64,000 nt of DNA from Erythrocercus mccallii (taxonomy: Eukaryota > Chordata > Aves > Passeriformes > Dicruridae): the NCBI GenBank assembly GCA_013397435.1, contig VZRG01002348.1:23956-87955 (forward strand), written 5' to 3'. A program made the position numbers and the translations under genes. Position 1 is the stretch's first letter, and each line of letters begins with the position of its first letter. The notes beneath the pieces were generated by a model. It was not told the DNA's origin. It did not search any database and was given only the letters and a program-made list of their open reading frames with translations. This document shows positions 1 to 10,700 of the stretch, piece after piece.

Positions 1-3000
1 GCAGGGATGCTGCCAGGCTTCCTCAGGCTCTGCTGCCAAGCCTGTTAAAGCCTGGATGCAGCCCTAACCCTCAGCCAAAGCCTCAGCCTCTCACAAAGGC
101 TGAGCAGAGAGATTTTGAGATTTCAGAGGATTCTCCTCGAGGGGAATGAAAGGACACTTGCATGTGAGAAAGGTTGAAAGGCAGCACGGGTCATTTGCTC
201 CTGGGCAGAGGCACCCACAGGACTTGTCCTGGCTGCAGGGCAGCCTCTCCATCCAGCCTCTGTGAAGCCTCTTCCAAGGCCATTGGGAGGCTCGAGGCTG
301 ATGGACATCTCTTCAAACTTTTGAAAAAATCTGGATGTATAAATAAATTAACCCACCCAGAGAGTAGCATCAGCCTGGAGCCCTGACCAGTTCCTTCTGC
401 TGCTTCACGATTTCCTCTTTCTTGGATCAGAAAGAAATCAGTTTAATGGAAAGCTACTTTTTTCCTACCCTTTCTTCATCTCATTTTTATAAACCCCATA
501 GGGAAGTAAAGCATATGAACAGAGACAGCCTACTTGCTATGGAAGCCAATTTGCAGAGTAAGACAGTAATAACCACCCCAAAGGGGTGGGAGGGATTGTT
601 GGCCCTATTTACTCTTGGCTTGTGCTGGTGACTCCTCAAGAGAGTCAGAAAAAGAGTAAATCTCTATCATAGAAAACATTTGACAAGTTGTGCTTTTAAA
701 CTTCACTGCACCTTTAGCCTGTCCCATAGAATATTTTACAACCTCTGTAAAAATATACCATCTATATTTAAGATTACAGCTTGTATGCATTAGATAGGTA
801 TCAGTTCCTGGGTGAAGGCAGAATTAAAATTTCAGTGGTTCTGCTTCTCTACTTTGAGCTTTAATCCCTCCTAAAATACACACACAAACATGGAAAACTC
901 CTCCTGCCAACTCCACACCAAGCCTCCTGGGCAACATGAATCAGACAGCACAGCCTGAGGAGGAACAAAAATCAGCTTTATCCATTCCCATTCTACTTAC
1001 CTGGGCCACTACGTGCTGTTCCTACAGCATTCCAGCCTCCTCCTGCTCACAGGGATATTCTGTACCCAATTTCAGCTCCCAAATTTGTGGTTTTTTCCAA
1101 CATTTGAGAGAAACTTAGGGCAGCTGAAACACTTCAGATCTTCCCCCTCAAACTCTGCTCAGCTCCAGTAGCTGTGGCCAATTAAAAAGCTTCCTAAAAA
1201 TCTTCTGATGTGCTGTTATCAAGTGTGTCTTCCACTGGGAATTTCACAGTATTTAAGGGAATATCAGCTTTGGATGCCCCTGCTTCACCTGCTGGCAGGA
1301 GGAAGGGAAGACTGCCAAGGCAGGGATGTGAAGCAGCAGGGATTCTCATGCTGGGACTCTCTAGTTGCCACTGTGCCATTTTCAGTCCTTCGCAAAATGG
1401 TTTTGAAGAAGGGGGGAAGTGGAACAACTTTTTAAGGACGTTAGAACACTTTTGACAATTCCTAACAATAAAGGAAAAGAAGTTGGAAAAATTTAAGAAT
1501 GTTAGAAACTAATGAAATTCCTGTATCCTGGGAATAATAAACAGTCATGGTGAAGAGCAATGTCTCTCTCTTCTCTTTTTCCTTTTTTTTTTTTTTTTTT
1601 GTGTGGAGACAGAGGAGAACAAGGGAGTATTTGTTTCTTGATTCCTCATCTAGGAAGCACAACTGGCTCGTGCCTTCCGTGCTTCCTGCACAGCCGGGGC
1701 TGCCAGATCAGTTCCTGCTGTGTGAGGAGTGATCCCTGTCTGAGGAGCAACAGGGGACTGCAGGCTGAGCTGAGATGTGCAGCACTGGCTGCAGGGAGAC
1801 AGCATTTTAACCTGTACTGTCAGTACTAACTGCAGACCAGACCTAGGCACAGAGTGCTCTTCACTGTCATAGGCTTCCATGCTCTGCCATGGAGAAGTTT
1901 TGCAAGTGGGATAATTGCAGTGGAGTGAAGTGCTTTGATTAGGAAATTCTGAAACAGCTTTTGATGTTATTGGTGATCTCTGCATGCAGATTTTTCTCTG
2001 CTGAGAATAAACAATGAGAAAACATGGCTGAAGTTTTCAGTGTCCTCCTATTAGATGGGTTCAGCTGGAATCAGCATCAGCCCCAACCCTGTCTGGAAAA
2101 AGGCTCCATACAAATATCAAGCCATCCATCATGGTAAGGGAAAACAGCAAACAAGCCTTGCTGTGCTTGCTGACAGCAGGAGAGAAGGCAAGCAAGATTT
2201 GGGCATGTAAATATTCAAGGAATTAGCCAAGAGAAAGGCAGGCAGAGAGACCTGACATTTCCTTCTCCTTGTTACAACGACAAAAGCCACGAAGGCATCC
2301 AGGTGTTACAAAAAGCAGCCAGTCTCCCTCTTCCTTCCAGATCCTGCTGGCTGTCCAGATCAGTTTGTTCTGGTTTTCTTTTAACCTGATCCGTTCGTGA
2401 ATCACAAGTGAAGTTTCACAGCTCTCCTCTGTTTAAAGCATTATAGTCAGGTTTACCTTTCAACAACCAAGTGGAGCTCTAGGAATCCATCCAGCCTGCT
2501 GCCAGGCAAGCCACCAGCCTGAATCTGAACACATGCATCCTGGAGGGATCCACAGATCTCTGAGTGTGGCACTGCATCATCTTCATACAGTGACAGCCAG
2601 CAGCAGGGACAACTGCAGCTCCAGCACTGGAGGTGGCCCTTGGCTCACGTGGCTCCAAGGCAAGGGATTTCCACACCAGCAACCAGAAATCCCAGCAAAG
2701 GAGTGAGAGGGAAGGCTCTGAGGGAGACAACACTACCATGGAGGTAATTTTGCTGGCTCCGTTCAAGCCTTTACCTTCACACTCAAGCATCAAGGTGATG
2801 AAGCTGCAGCTGCCTCCTCCTCTCCCCGCAGCTCTTACGCTTTGCCCCCATGGTGGCTCTGGCACCTTTGGGTGGTCACAGGTTGAGGACTGTACACTCT
2901 TCATGGCAAGGACTGTTCCTCTATTCAGTCCTCAGCATGACAAGCAAGTGCTTTTCAGGTCTGTAGAACAACCACTATTTTTCCTGTTTCTTCTCATTCT

Positions 3001-3894
3001 TGGCACAAAGGCACCTGAATCGCTTCCAGCTGAGGTTAAAAGCATTCAAGCGTCTGTTTGCACATGGGGTTTCCTAAAGCGACCTCTATTTGTAACACAC
3101 ATTTCCCCTGGCATACCTAAAAGTATCCAAATGCCTTTTTGTTGAGGAACTGCCCTTCTATTCCCAGGAAAAAGATTTTGTTCCCTTGGCATTTTATCTG
3201 TTGCTTTGTTTTCAAATTTCGACTTCACATTTGAACAGTTACATTGCACATCTCCCATCTCGGGTGGTGGAGGGGAAACACGAGCTAGAAAGAGCACAGT
3301 AATTCACAACTCCTTGTTTCCTGCGCAGAGGAACAAAACACTGCTTGCAAAATACCAGTATTTTTATGCTACAAAAATACAATTAGACTCTCAATTACAT
3401 TTTATTAAATTTACTCCTGGGATTTTGTTAGCGCAAGACAGGCAAAGGAACTCCCAAGGGCTCTCACTAAATCCTCTGCAGAAAGCCTTGCCACTCCTGC
3501 AGCTACAGAAAGGGGAAACATTATTATTTCCAGGGACCAGAAACCCCAATTCTGCAGACACACCTGCCACAGAGTCTCCCCAAGTCGTGAGTCCCAGGAA
3601 ACAAGCTGGATTTAATCACTTGACTGAGGTTTTCCATGGGCACAAACTGTGTTTGCAGAAGTGGGTGCTCGAGCAGTGGCTCATTCCTGAGCCACACACA
3701 GAGGGGCTGCTCAAACAACAGGACTCTCCACCTTTTCTGAATACTGGCATCTCCCAAAAAAGAGAGCTTTCAGATATAATTAAATTTTACTATTTTATTT
3801 GTGAAAAAACTACAAGCAGAATTCATAAATAGACATTTCTATTTAAAGCAGGAAAATGATAAAGTGGCTTCTAATAACAGTCGTGCACATGCCA
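1..3894. other. Intergenic DNA 3' of RYBP
   Basis: Apart from the T18 tract and a small perfect hairpin at 573-589 (CCACCCC-AAA-GGGGTGG) I see nothing recognisable. The longest open frames (2633-3145 and 3206-3832, plus strand) have no recognisable domain or codon pattern and are about as long as chance allows. Confidence 0.7.
1583..1600. repeat. Poly(T) tract, 18 bases
   Basis: An uninterrupted T18 preceded by a C/T-rich stretch. No retroposed body is recognisable on either side. Confidence 0.9.
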
Positions 3895-3917
3895 GTAACA
3901 GGAATATATTAACATCT

Positions 3918-3923
3918 TTTATT
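3918..3923 (-). terminator. RYBP: Probable main polyadenylation signal of RYBP (AATAAA)
   Basis: Read on the minus strand the context is AGCAAATAAAAGATGTT, followed within about 40 bases by a T/G-rich stretch, as expected of a downstream element. Cleavage would fall near 3890-3908. It lies 3.6 kb after the stop, a fitting length for RYBP. A further AATAAA at 3799-3794 (minus) could serve as a backup. Confidence 0.7.
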
Positions 3924-6900
3924 TGCTAGACAAAGAGCAGTGTCCAATATAAATTTCCCAAAAACATTTAAGACCTGTGAATTTCTGACCAGTTCACAAA
4001 ACCACCATTGACACTTTAGCATGAAGATTAAAACAAACCTAACAGGACTGTCAGCTCTAAAGACTTTACAGAGCGGAAAAACTTTCAGAAGCGTTATACA
4101 AGCTGTCTTTCTGGGCAAATGAAAAATAGAGCTCGTATAATACATTAACATAAAAATCCACAAGATAAGATTATGTTTTGACATACTTAAACAAGCATTC
4201 TATATTTGTCTCCAACAAACAAAGCTAAGGAAATAATGTAACCATCTTTACACAGTAAATTAAGGTTACAAGTCATACACAAGAACAGAACTGCTTGCGC
4301 ATTAAAAACTGTTCAGCTCCATTGTCATACTCTAAATGTTGGCTCTTAAAACCATTCGGTTACATACAAGCAAAGGTTATTATATAGTCAGCAATTCGTA
4401 ATTTTTCAATAATTTAAGTTTATGGTAGAGTTTAAAAAAGTAGACTGAGAATGATCTTGGTAAGGCAGGTGAAAACATCTCAGTGGAAATAAACTCACAG
4501 AAGCTGCTGCCAAATTTTGGATCTGTCCAATTTGAAGCCAAGTTCCAATTGAAATAAATAGCCTGGTGGTATAAAACGCTGTCACCTTTCCTTTGCAGAA
4601 CTACGTCAACTGAGCGAGTCAGGCAAGCTGTGTCGGTGTCTGTGTGTGTCTGTGTAAGAGTCGAGACTTCGCCATCGTAACACTGTGCTTCACTTACCTG
4701 CGTTCTGTGCCACTGAACACCGTGAATCTGGTCCTTCCCTACGCTAGTGTTTGCTTGGTTTGGTTCTGGAACACCTTCCCCACCCAGGGCGGGCTGGCCC
4801 GCGGCCACGGCATGGAGGGAACCCCACCGGCGGTGCCGCGGGAACGCCAACTTCCGAAATGGAGTGCGAAAGCAAACGCTGTCCTTCAAACCCACAAGAC
4901 AACAGCTACGGATGAGGCTGGGGGGTTCAATGCTTCGCTAGCACTTCCTAACTGATTGCAGAATTACAGGTCACTCGTTCCAAAGAAATTTTCCCATCTG
5001 TTTATAGCAAGCTACTTCATCGAGGAGGCACGCCAAAGGGACAGATGTTACCGACTTTTACCACGAGTAGCTGGGTACGGCGTTAAAGCTTTTTTAACTG
5101 ATCTACAGGTCAAGTTTCACTTGAAAAAGAAGCAATTTCCTGGTACACACAATGCTATTTTTTTTTCTTCTTTTTTTTTTTTGCACAATTTCCCAGATCC
5201 AACAAAGAAGGTGAGCACGTGGTTTGACTTGAAGCACCAGAATGAGCCCTGCTGAGGCCAGCAGGACCTGCCACTCACTCACGCTCTTGGCTGGATCACG
5301 GCCGAGATGCACGCAAGCCTAATTGAAAATGGATCATTTATAAAGCAGTGCAAAATATACAAGTTCAGGGGCATCTTCAAAAAATCTCTCTTAAAAAATT
5401 ATTCCAATACATTTCAGTAAAATAAATAAATATGGCTGACCAGTTTACCCTCCCTGAGACCCTTAAAGGAATAGTAAAAACTGGAAAAGGAATGTCTTTG
5501 CAATATCCCACTAATGTTAAAATGTGGATTGAGATATTCATAGTATTTAAAACTATGTATAATAAATTGTCGTGATGCTCATAGGAAGCATCTGTTTTCC
5601 TTTGGTTCTTTAATACTTTTAAAAATGCTTACAAAAGACAGCCTATACTGTGAATATAAGCAGAATCAAGTTGGGGTGCCCATGTTAACATATTTAGAAT
5701 AAAACCACTGCTGCCAAGGCACTGCCACTGCACACGCCTTCAAGCAGGGGCTCTACCAGATCCCTTACTCACACATTTCTGTCGCCAGTGTGAAAGGAAC
5801 CTACGTCTGCTACTCAAAACCACACAGATTTTAAACGAAATCTTAAATCAGTTGCCTCCACAAAGAGCAATTTCTCTTGCCAAGCAAATAATTCACAATA
5901 TAACAAGCAGGCACGAAGTTGTCAGAATGTGGCCCTCTTTCATCATGCCCAAAAGTTATGCATTTGATGTCAGATGAAGCCACAGCCTCTGCGCCTGAAA
6001 TTACTGCAGAGCACCCTGGGGCCACTAAATAAAGATGAAAAGCCAAAGAGGACTGGGGTTTGTTTTGCCTTTTAAAAAAAAGTTTGTTTCACCTCTTCAG
6101 CCGAGTGTTTTAGCAGGATAATGCATGGAAGGTAAACTGTAAAGCAACACTAACAGGCCAGGAAAAGAAATTATAGTCTGGATAGCTTTAGAGTAAGAAT
6201 GAAGGAGATGCTGCTCATGAGCATGAGCACACATTGCTCACTTGCCAGCATGAAAACTTTCCCCTAGTTTTGCTCCCACAGCAGGAGACTCGGAAGCGTC
6301 CAAACACTGGCAAGCCCATCACTGGACAAGGTGCTGTTCAGAAACCACTCCTGGGATACAGATGGACCACAAGGGTAAGAGCCATCCCAACAGCATGGAC
6401 GGGACAGATGGAACAGGGCTGACAAGAACCGACCCACACACGGCTGGAGCGAGCACCAGCTGGGTTCCTGAACTCGGGATTGCTCCCAGGCTCCCTTCAA
6501 CCCACAGCAACCACTCCAGTTCTAGTTACCTCGGGCACTGAGGCTGCTGCCTGGAATTCATTAACGACACCAACACGTGTGGGATTGGCTGTGCATGACA
6601 CAGCCATGCTCGCGTTACCAAACACAGATCTGTGGTGTGACTGGTCGGGAATGCTTCCGCTCCAGCTGGGCATGAAGCTGCACATCACCAACCTGAGTGG
6701 CTCTAGGGGAAACACTCTCTCAATCCTCTCTCATCTCACATCCCAAGCTGTAACAATCAAAATCGTGTCCAGTACACTTTAGCCATTGCTTAGGGAAGAA
6801 ACAGGGAAGGAACAATAGAGAGAACAGGTCCCATACAGGTTCAAACCTTCAGGAACACTTTTCACCTAAGACCAGTTCCATTTCAGTTTCAGTACTTTCA

Positions 6901-7005
6901 CAGAAGGGGACTGTCCCAGATCTTGAACTGTTCAATTATTTTGTTTTATCACTTCACAGTGTTTCAAGCACCAGCGTTTCCATGTATTGGTTTCAAATAA
7001 CCCTT

Positions 7006-7049
7006 TATATATATTTATTTATATATATATTTATATATAATTTATATCA
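7006..7049. repeat. AT-only low-complexity block in the 3' UTR
   Basis: Irregular TATATATTTATT units form an almost pure A/T stretch of about 44 bases. It lies within the RYBP 3' UTR and contains the possible proximal AATAAA on the minus strand. Confidence 0.85.
7014..7019 (-). terminator. RYBP: Possible proximal polyadenylation signal in RYBP 3' UTR
   Basis: An AATAAA on the minus strand sits inside the AT-only block 7006-7049, about 500 bases after the stop. Use here would remove all three miR-29 seed matches (the nearest lies at 6967-6973). The AT-only context makes a chance motif likely. Confidence 0.3.
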
Positions 7050-7513
7050 AAACTGATAGTACACAGTATAACTGGAAGAAGAACTGAACTTAAAAAGGAT
7101 ATGTTGAAAGAGGATGGAGTTTGTGAATGCAATAAATAAAGCCCCCTTCCCACCCCACCCTCTCCCTACCCCAAAACAAAAAGTTGTCATGTTCATGGAA
7201 AATTGTGCACAGCAGATATTATAAAAAAGTAGATTCAGGAGCACATCCAATTATAAATGATTGTTAGGAAAATCATATAAAACAATGGAATACATAAAAG
7301 TGTCAAGAGTAATCGCTAGGGTGAGAAATTCCTTGGTGGCCAGATGCCCACGGCAAGCAGAAATTATCCTGGCTGCATCAGTAAGACATCGATGTCCGAG
7401 AAAAGTGTGTTCAAGCACAGAAGAGGCTCTCCAGGATTTGAACAGCGTGGGCAGGTGGAGTGTTTGAATTTCATACCCTGATTCATAGTTTCCACAACTC
7501 CATGTGCAATTTT

Positions 7514-7766
7514 TCAGAAAGATTCGTCGTTGACTGCCGACATGTCCCCCTTGGGCGTGGAGGAACGGGACGAGCCCTTGTCTGTGCTCTCAGAGCCCGA
7601 GCTGCTCTGATTCTGTTGTTCTGATCCTGCACTGGAGGTCACTGTAGAAGACGATGTGGATGAAGAGCGAGTCTTTTCTTTAAAGTCTGTGATAATTACT
7701 GTGACATTTCCCACTGTGACTGCCAGCTGCTGTGCGGTACTTCTGTCCACATTTTTCAGTCTGGGT
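7514..7766 (-). CDS. RYBP: RYBP coding exon 5: RING1B-binding domain and Ser-rich tail, with stop
   Basis: This is the last coding part, 253 bases from the acceptor CGTTTTAG to TGA at 7516-7514, encoding residues 146-228. The first ~33 residues (PRLKNVDRSTAQQLAVTVGN and the VTVIITDFKEKT that follows) form the beta-hairpin that packs on the RING1A/B C-terminal RAWUL domain and excludes CBX proteins. A low-complexity Ser/Thr/Gln tail follows, ending in MSAVNDESF. This segment looks essentially identical to mammalian RYBP, which fits strong purifying selection and is the most secure part of the identification. The upstream intron is also open in the same frame back to 8020, so a gene finder could wrongly extend the exon. 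The spliced form is supported by the acceptor and by family length. Confidence 0.97.
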
Positions 7767-10700
7767 CTAAAACGAATGAGAAGACATTTATTAAAAGGAT
7801 AAAAATAAAGGAGAAAGGGAAAGTTTATTAGGAAAAGCATTTGCAAACAAACTCGGTGTGACTCGTGCTCCCTGGCCTGCGCAGATGGCAGTGGCTGGGA
7901 GGAGAACCCAGGCAGGCAGAGTGCTGCAGAACACAGGATGAAGGTGGGACCTGCTCCCTGTGCCAGCCAGGCTCCCTGTGCCTCTGAGGGCTGCAGAGCA
8001 CACTGAGCCCCGGAGAACAACCTGTCTCACAGAGCTCTGCACAGGGAGTCGCTTGCAGGCTTCTCCCTATCCAACCCTGCCAAGAAAGGAGGACACTATA
8101 GCAGAGCCAAGCGGACAGGAGCCAGACAGAGAGAAGGATCTCCTCCCCAAGGGGCAGATGAAAGAGTTCTCTTATCTAAATTCACCATCTCATCATGTGC
8201 CCTGATGTTATGAGACAAGGCTGTGACTCTGCAATACAAAACCACATGAAAGCATTCGGCCACGGCTCTTTCATTCCCATGTTGGAACTCTGCAGCTGCA
8301 AACAACACAGGCACTGGGACAACTTGGCTTCTCTCTCAGCTGCTTTGAGCTTATACAAATCAGATGCCCAATCAGCCTATGGAGAAAATAGCTCAAAATG
8401 CTCCCTCTGGAATCGAGGCTATTGTAAATAAAATCCAGAATGTACAACGGTATTTTTTGCAGCCAGAGCTTTTGGTTTGGGGAAAAAGGAGGAAAAAAAT
8501 ACAAACCACCTGAAAAGAACCCACTGGTATTTACTGCTCAGGATTATCTCAGTAATTTGCATGCTGTGTTATCATTCAATTAGTAATGTAGCTAATAAGG
8601 GTGGAAGCTCTAAGAAGCTGACGTTCAAGCATATTTAACGGGCTGGTCCAAAGCTCTGCTTCAACAAGCCTTGGACACTCCTCCAGCTACCAGCAAATTC
8701 CAAGTCAGCTGCAGCGGCTGCTGTAATTTACAGCTTTTGCTCCTAATTAAGGGTCAGGCTTAAGCAGCAGAATATTCCCAATAGGGAAATTAAAAAAGAG
8801 AGTCTTTATACATCAGTGAAAAGTAGCTTGCTGAGAGCTGCCTTATTGAGAGGGATGGAGGGAAGGTTAGTTTACTTTGGGATCAAGCTCCAGCTTTTAA
8901 ACCACTCTGCCTTTTCTCCTCCTCACTTGCAGCACACAAGGCTAGTGCAGTAAAACAGAAAAAGAGGGAATTAAGCTCATTTTCTACCCGCCATGAATAC
9001 TCAATGGCTTGCAGTGGTAAGTTAACAAGGAGAAAGTCCTTAAGCAGCAGTTATCCAAGTGGTATTCTAGAATCAGACAGAAGAGAAAAATGCATTTGGG
9101 ATGGATGTACAGCTTCCAAAATAGAACAACTGTATTTCTGCAACCTTCCTCACCAAAAATGAAGTTACCGCACCAAAAATAGCATTTTCTTACCTAACAT
9201 AGGAGGTTGCTGCAACTTTTAACAAGTACCACAAGTAAAGCATTTTTAATAGATAGAAAACACAAACAAAAAGCCAAAAAACCAAACAACATTGCTGCAC
9301 TGGGCTAACACTCAGTGAAGCTCCTACTTGCAGCAGCCCCTTCGCTCCGGGACCAACCTTTCCAAGCCCGGAGCTGCGCTCTGGATTGCCGGGGCAGGGA
9401 GCTGCACCCACGCTGCACAGACACACTGGCAGCAGCTGCCAAGCTGCACATGCAACCACGGGGAGATGAAATGATGCCACCTCCTTTGTGGCTTACAAGA
9501 AAGGCCAGCTGGCTCAGCAGGTTTTGAGGTTTCCGCCGGCGCTCCGGTACCGTCCCGGCAGATCCCCCGCACGGCCGCCGGTGTTCCCGGAAGCGTAGTA
9601 CGAGGACGTATTTTCCTCCCTGAGCCTCGAGTTCCTCTAGGAAACCCAGTTCTTCCTGTAATTTGCCTCGGTCATTTGTTTCCTCTTGTACTCAGAAAGA
9701 GCCAAAATGCTGGCCCAGATACCGGAACAGAGCCTGCTGCCTCCACCTTCCTACAGGGTTGGACGTGAACTCCCGCTATTGCTCGTTAGAAGGCAGCTCT
9801 GAGAGTTGTAATTAGTTTTAAAAAAAGAAAAAATGGAACTGCTCATGCATTTTTAAATGTCATGACAAAGTAACATGGAAGGGCTGAGGTACAGGATTTC
9901 CCCACAAACCCACTCACAAACATTCACGTTATCACTTTTAAAACTGAGTCTCCCAACCATTTCTCTGGGAGGTTTTCAAGGTTTCCCCTGTACAAAGAGC
10001 TGATTAAGCACAGATGGAAACCACCAATCTCTTCAGCACATGCATACAATTTCTGCTTCTTATAGAAGAAAGGGATTGGCCCACTCATGTTATTTTGCAA
10101 AATTAAACACCCCGATGCTTTATGTTTACAGCAAAGAAGTTTTATGGCCAAATAAGTGAAGTGTTTCAAAACATTCAATCTGAAAGTACACAGGAAGGCA
10201 CGATATAAACCAAGATATTTTGTCAGAAACAGGCACGGTATCCAAGAAATTTAAACAGGATTTCTTAAAAATCCAGAGAGCCCTAAAAGACAATTTCCAA
10301 AAAAACCCAGAACAACTGTTAAGCAATCTGGGCATGAAAAAAACTTTCTGTAAAAATCAGAAAAAGCCTCTTGACAGCAATCCTGAGAATAGTGAATTGC
10401 CAGAAAAGTTCCACTAAACAAAACACTTAAAAGGACAGTTTAAGTAGTAAAGGAGATCAGGTCTCCTTTAAAAATACCCAGCTAGACCTGGTACTATTAA
10501 GGCTTAATTAGGCCTGGCAAAAGCTTGCCACAAAACAGCTTGCCACAAAACACTGCCTAAAAGACTTTGCAGTAGACAGAGTGACTCCTTTAATGAGTAA
10601 AAACAATTATTTGATGCAATCTCTCAATTTAATATTATGTCATTAGTCAAGTACATCAAGTCTCCTGCATCCCAAGTCTCAAAATAAGTACTATTTAAAG

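Larger units (their letters stand above)
3895..7513 (-). other. RYBP: RYBP 3' UTR (about 3.6 kb)
   Basis: From the stop codon at 7514 to the AATAAA at 3923-3918 there is no splice evidence, and the length fits the long RYBP 3' UTR known in mammals. The sequence just after the stop (7200-7513) reads like the mammalian UTR as I remember it. Features seen, given as plus-strand positions but read on minus: TGGTGCT miR-29 seed matches at 6967-6973, 6452-6458 and 5233-5239; one ACCAAAG miR-9 seed match at 5600-5606; an A/T-only block at 7006-7049 holding another AATAAA; A-rich tracts at 5158-5182; and a CpG-rich pocket near 4788-4895. A 171-codon sense frame at 4895-4380 is treated as chance. The UTR end is inferred. 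Confidence 0.8.

Noticed and set aside
2633..3145. 170-codon plus-strand frame
   Set aside because: No motif, no splice context, composition not protein-like, and within chance length.
4380..4895. 171-codon frame on the RYBP sense strand in the 3' UTR
   Set aside because: No recognisable domain. It overlaps the CpG-rich pocket, where stop codons are rare, so chance explains it.
7514..7766. YAF2 as an alternative identity
   Set aside because: The tail ending in MSAVNDESF, the SSSTSSSTVTSSAGS run and the presence of exon 4 fit RYBP. YAF2 has a shorter, different tail and no exon 4.
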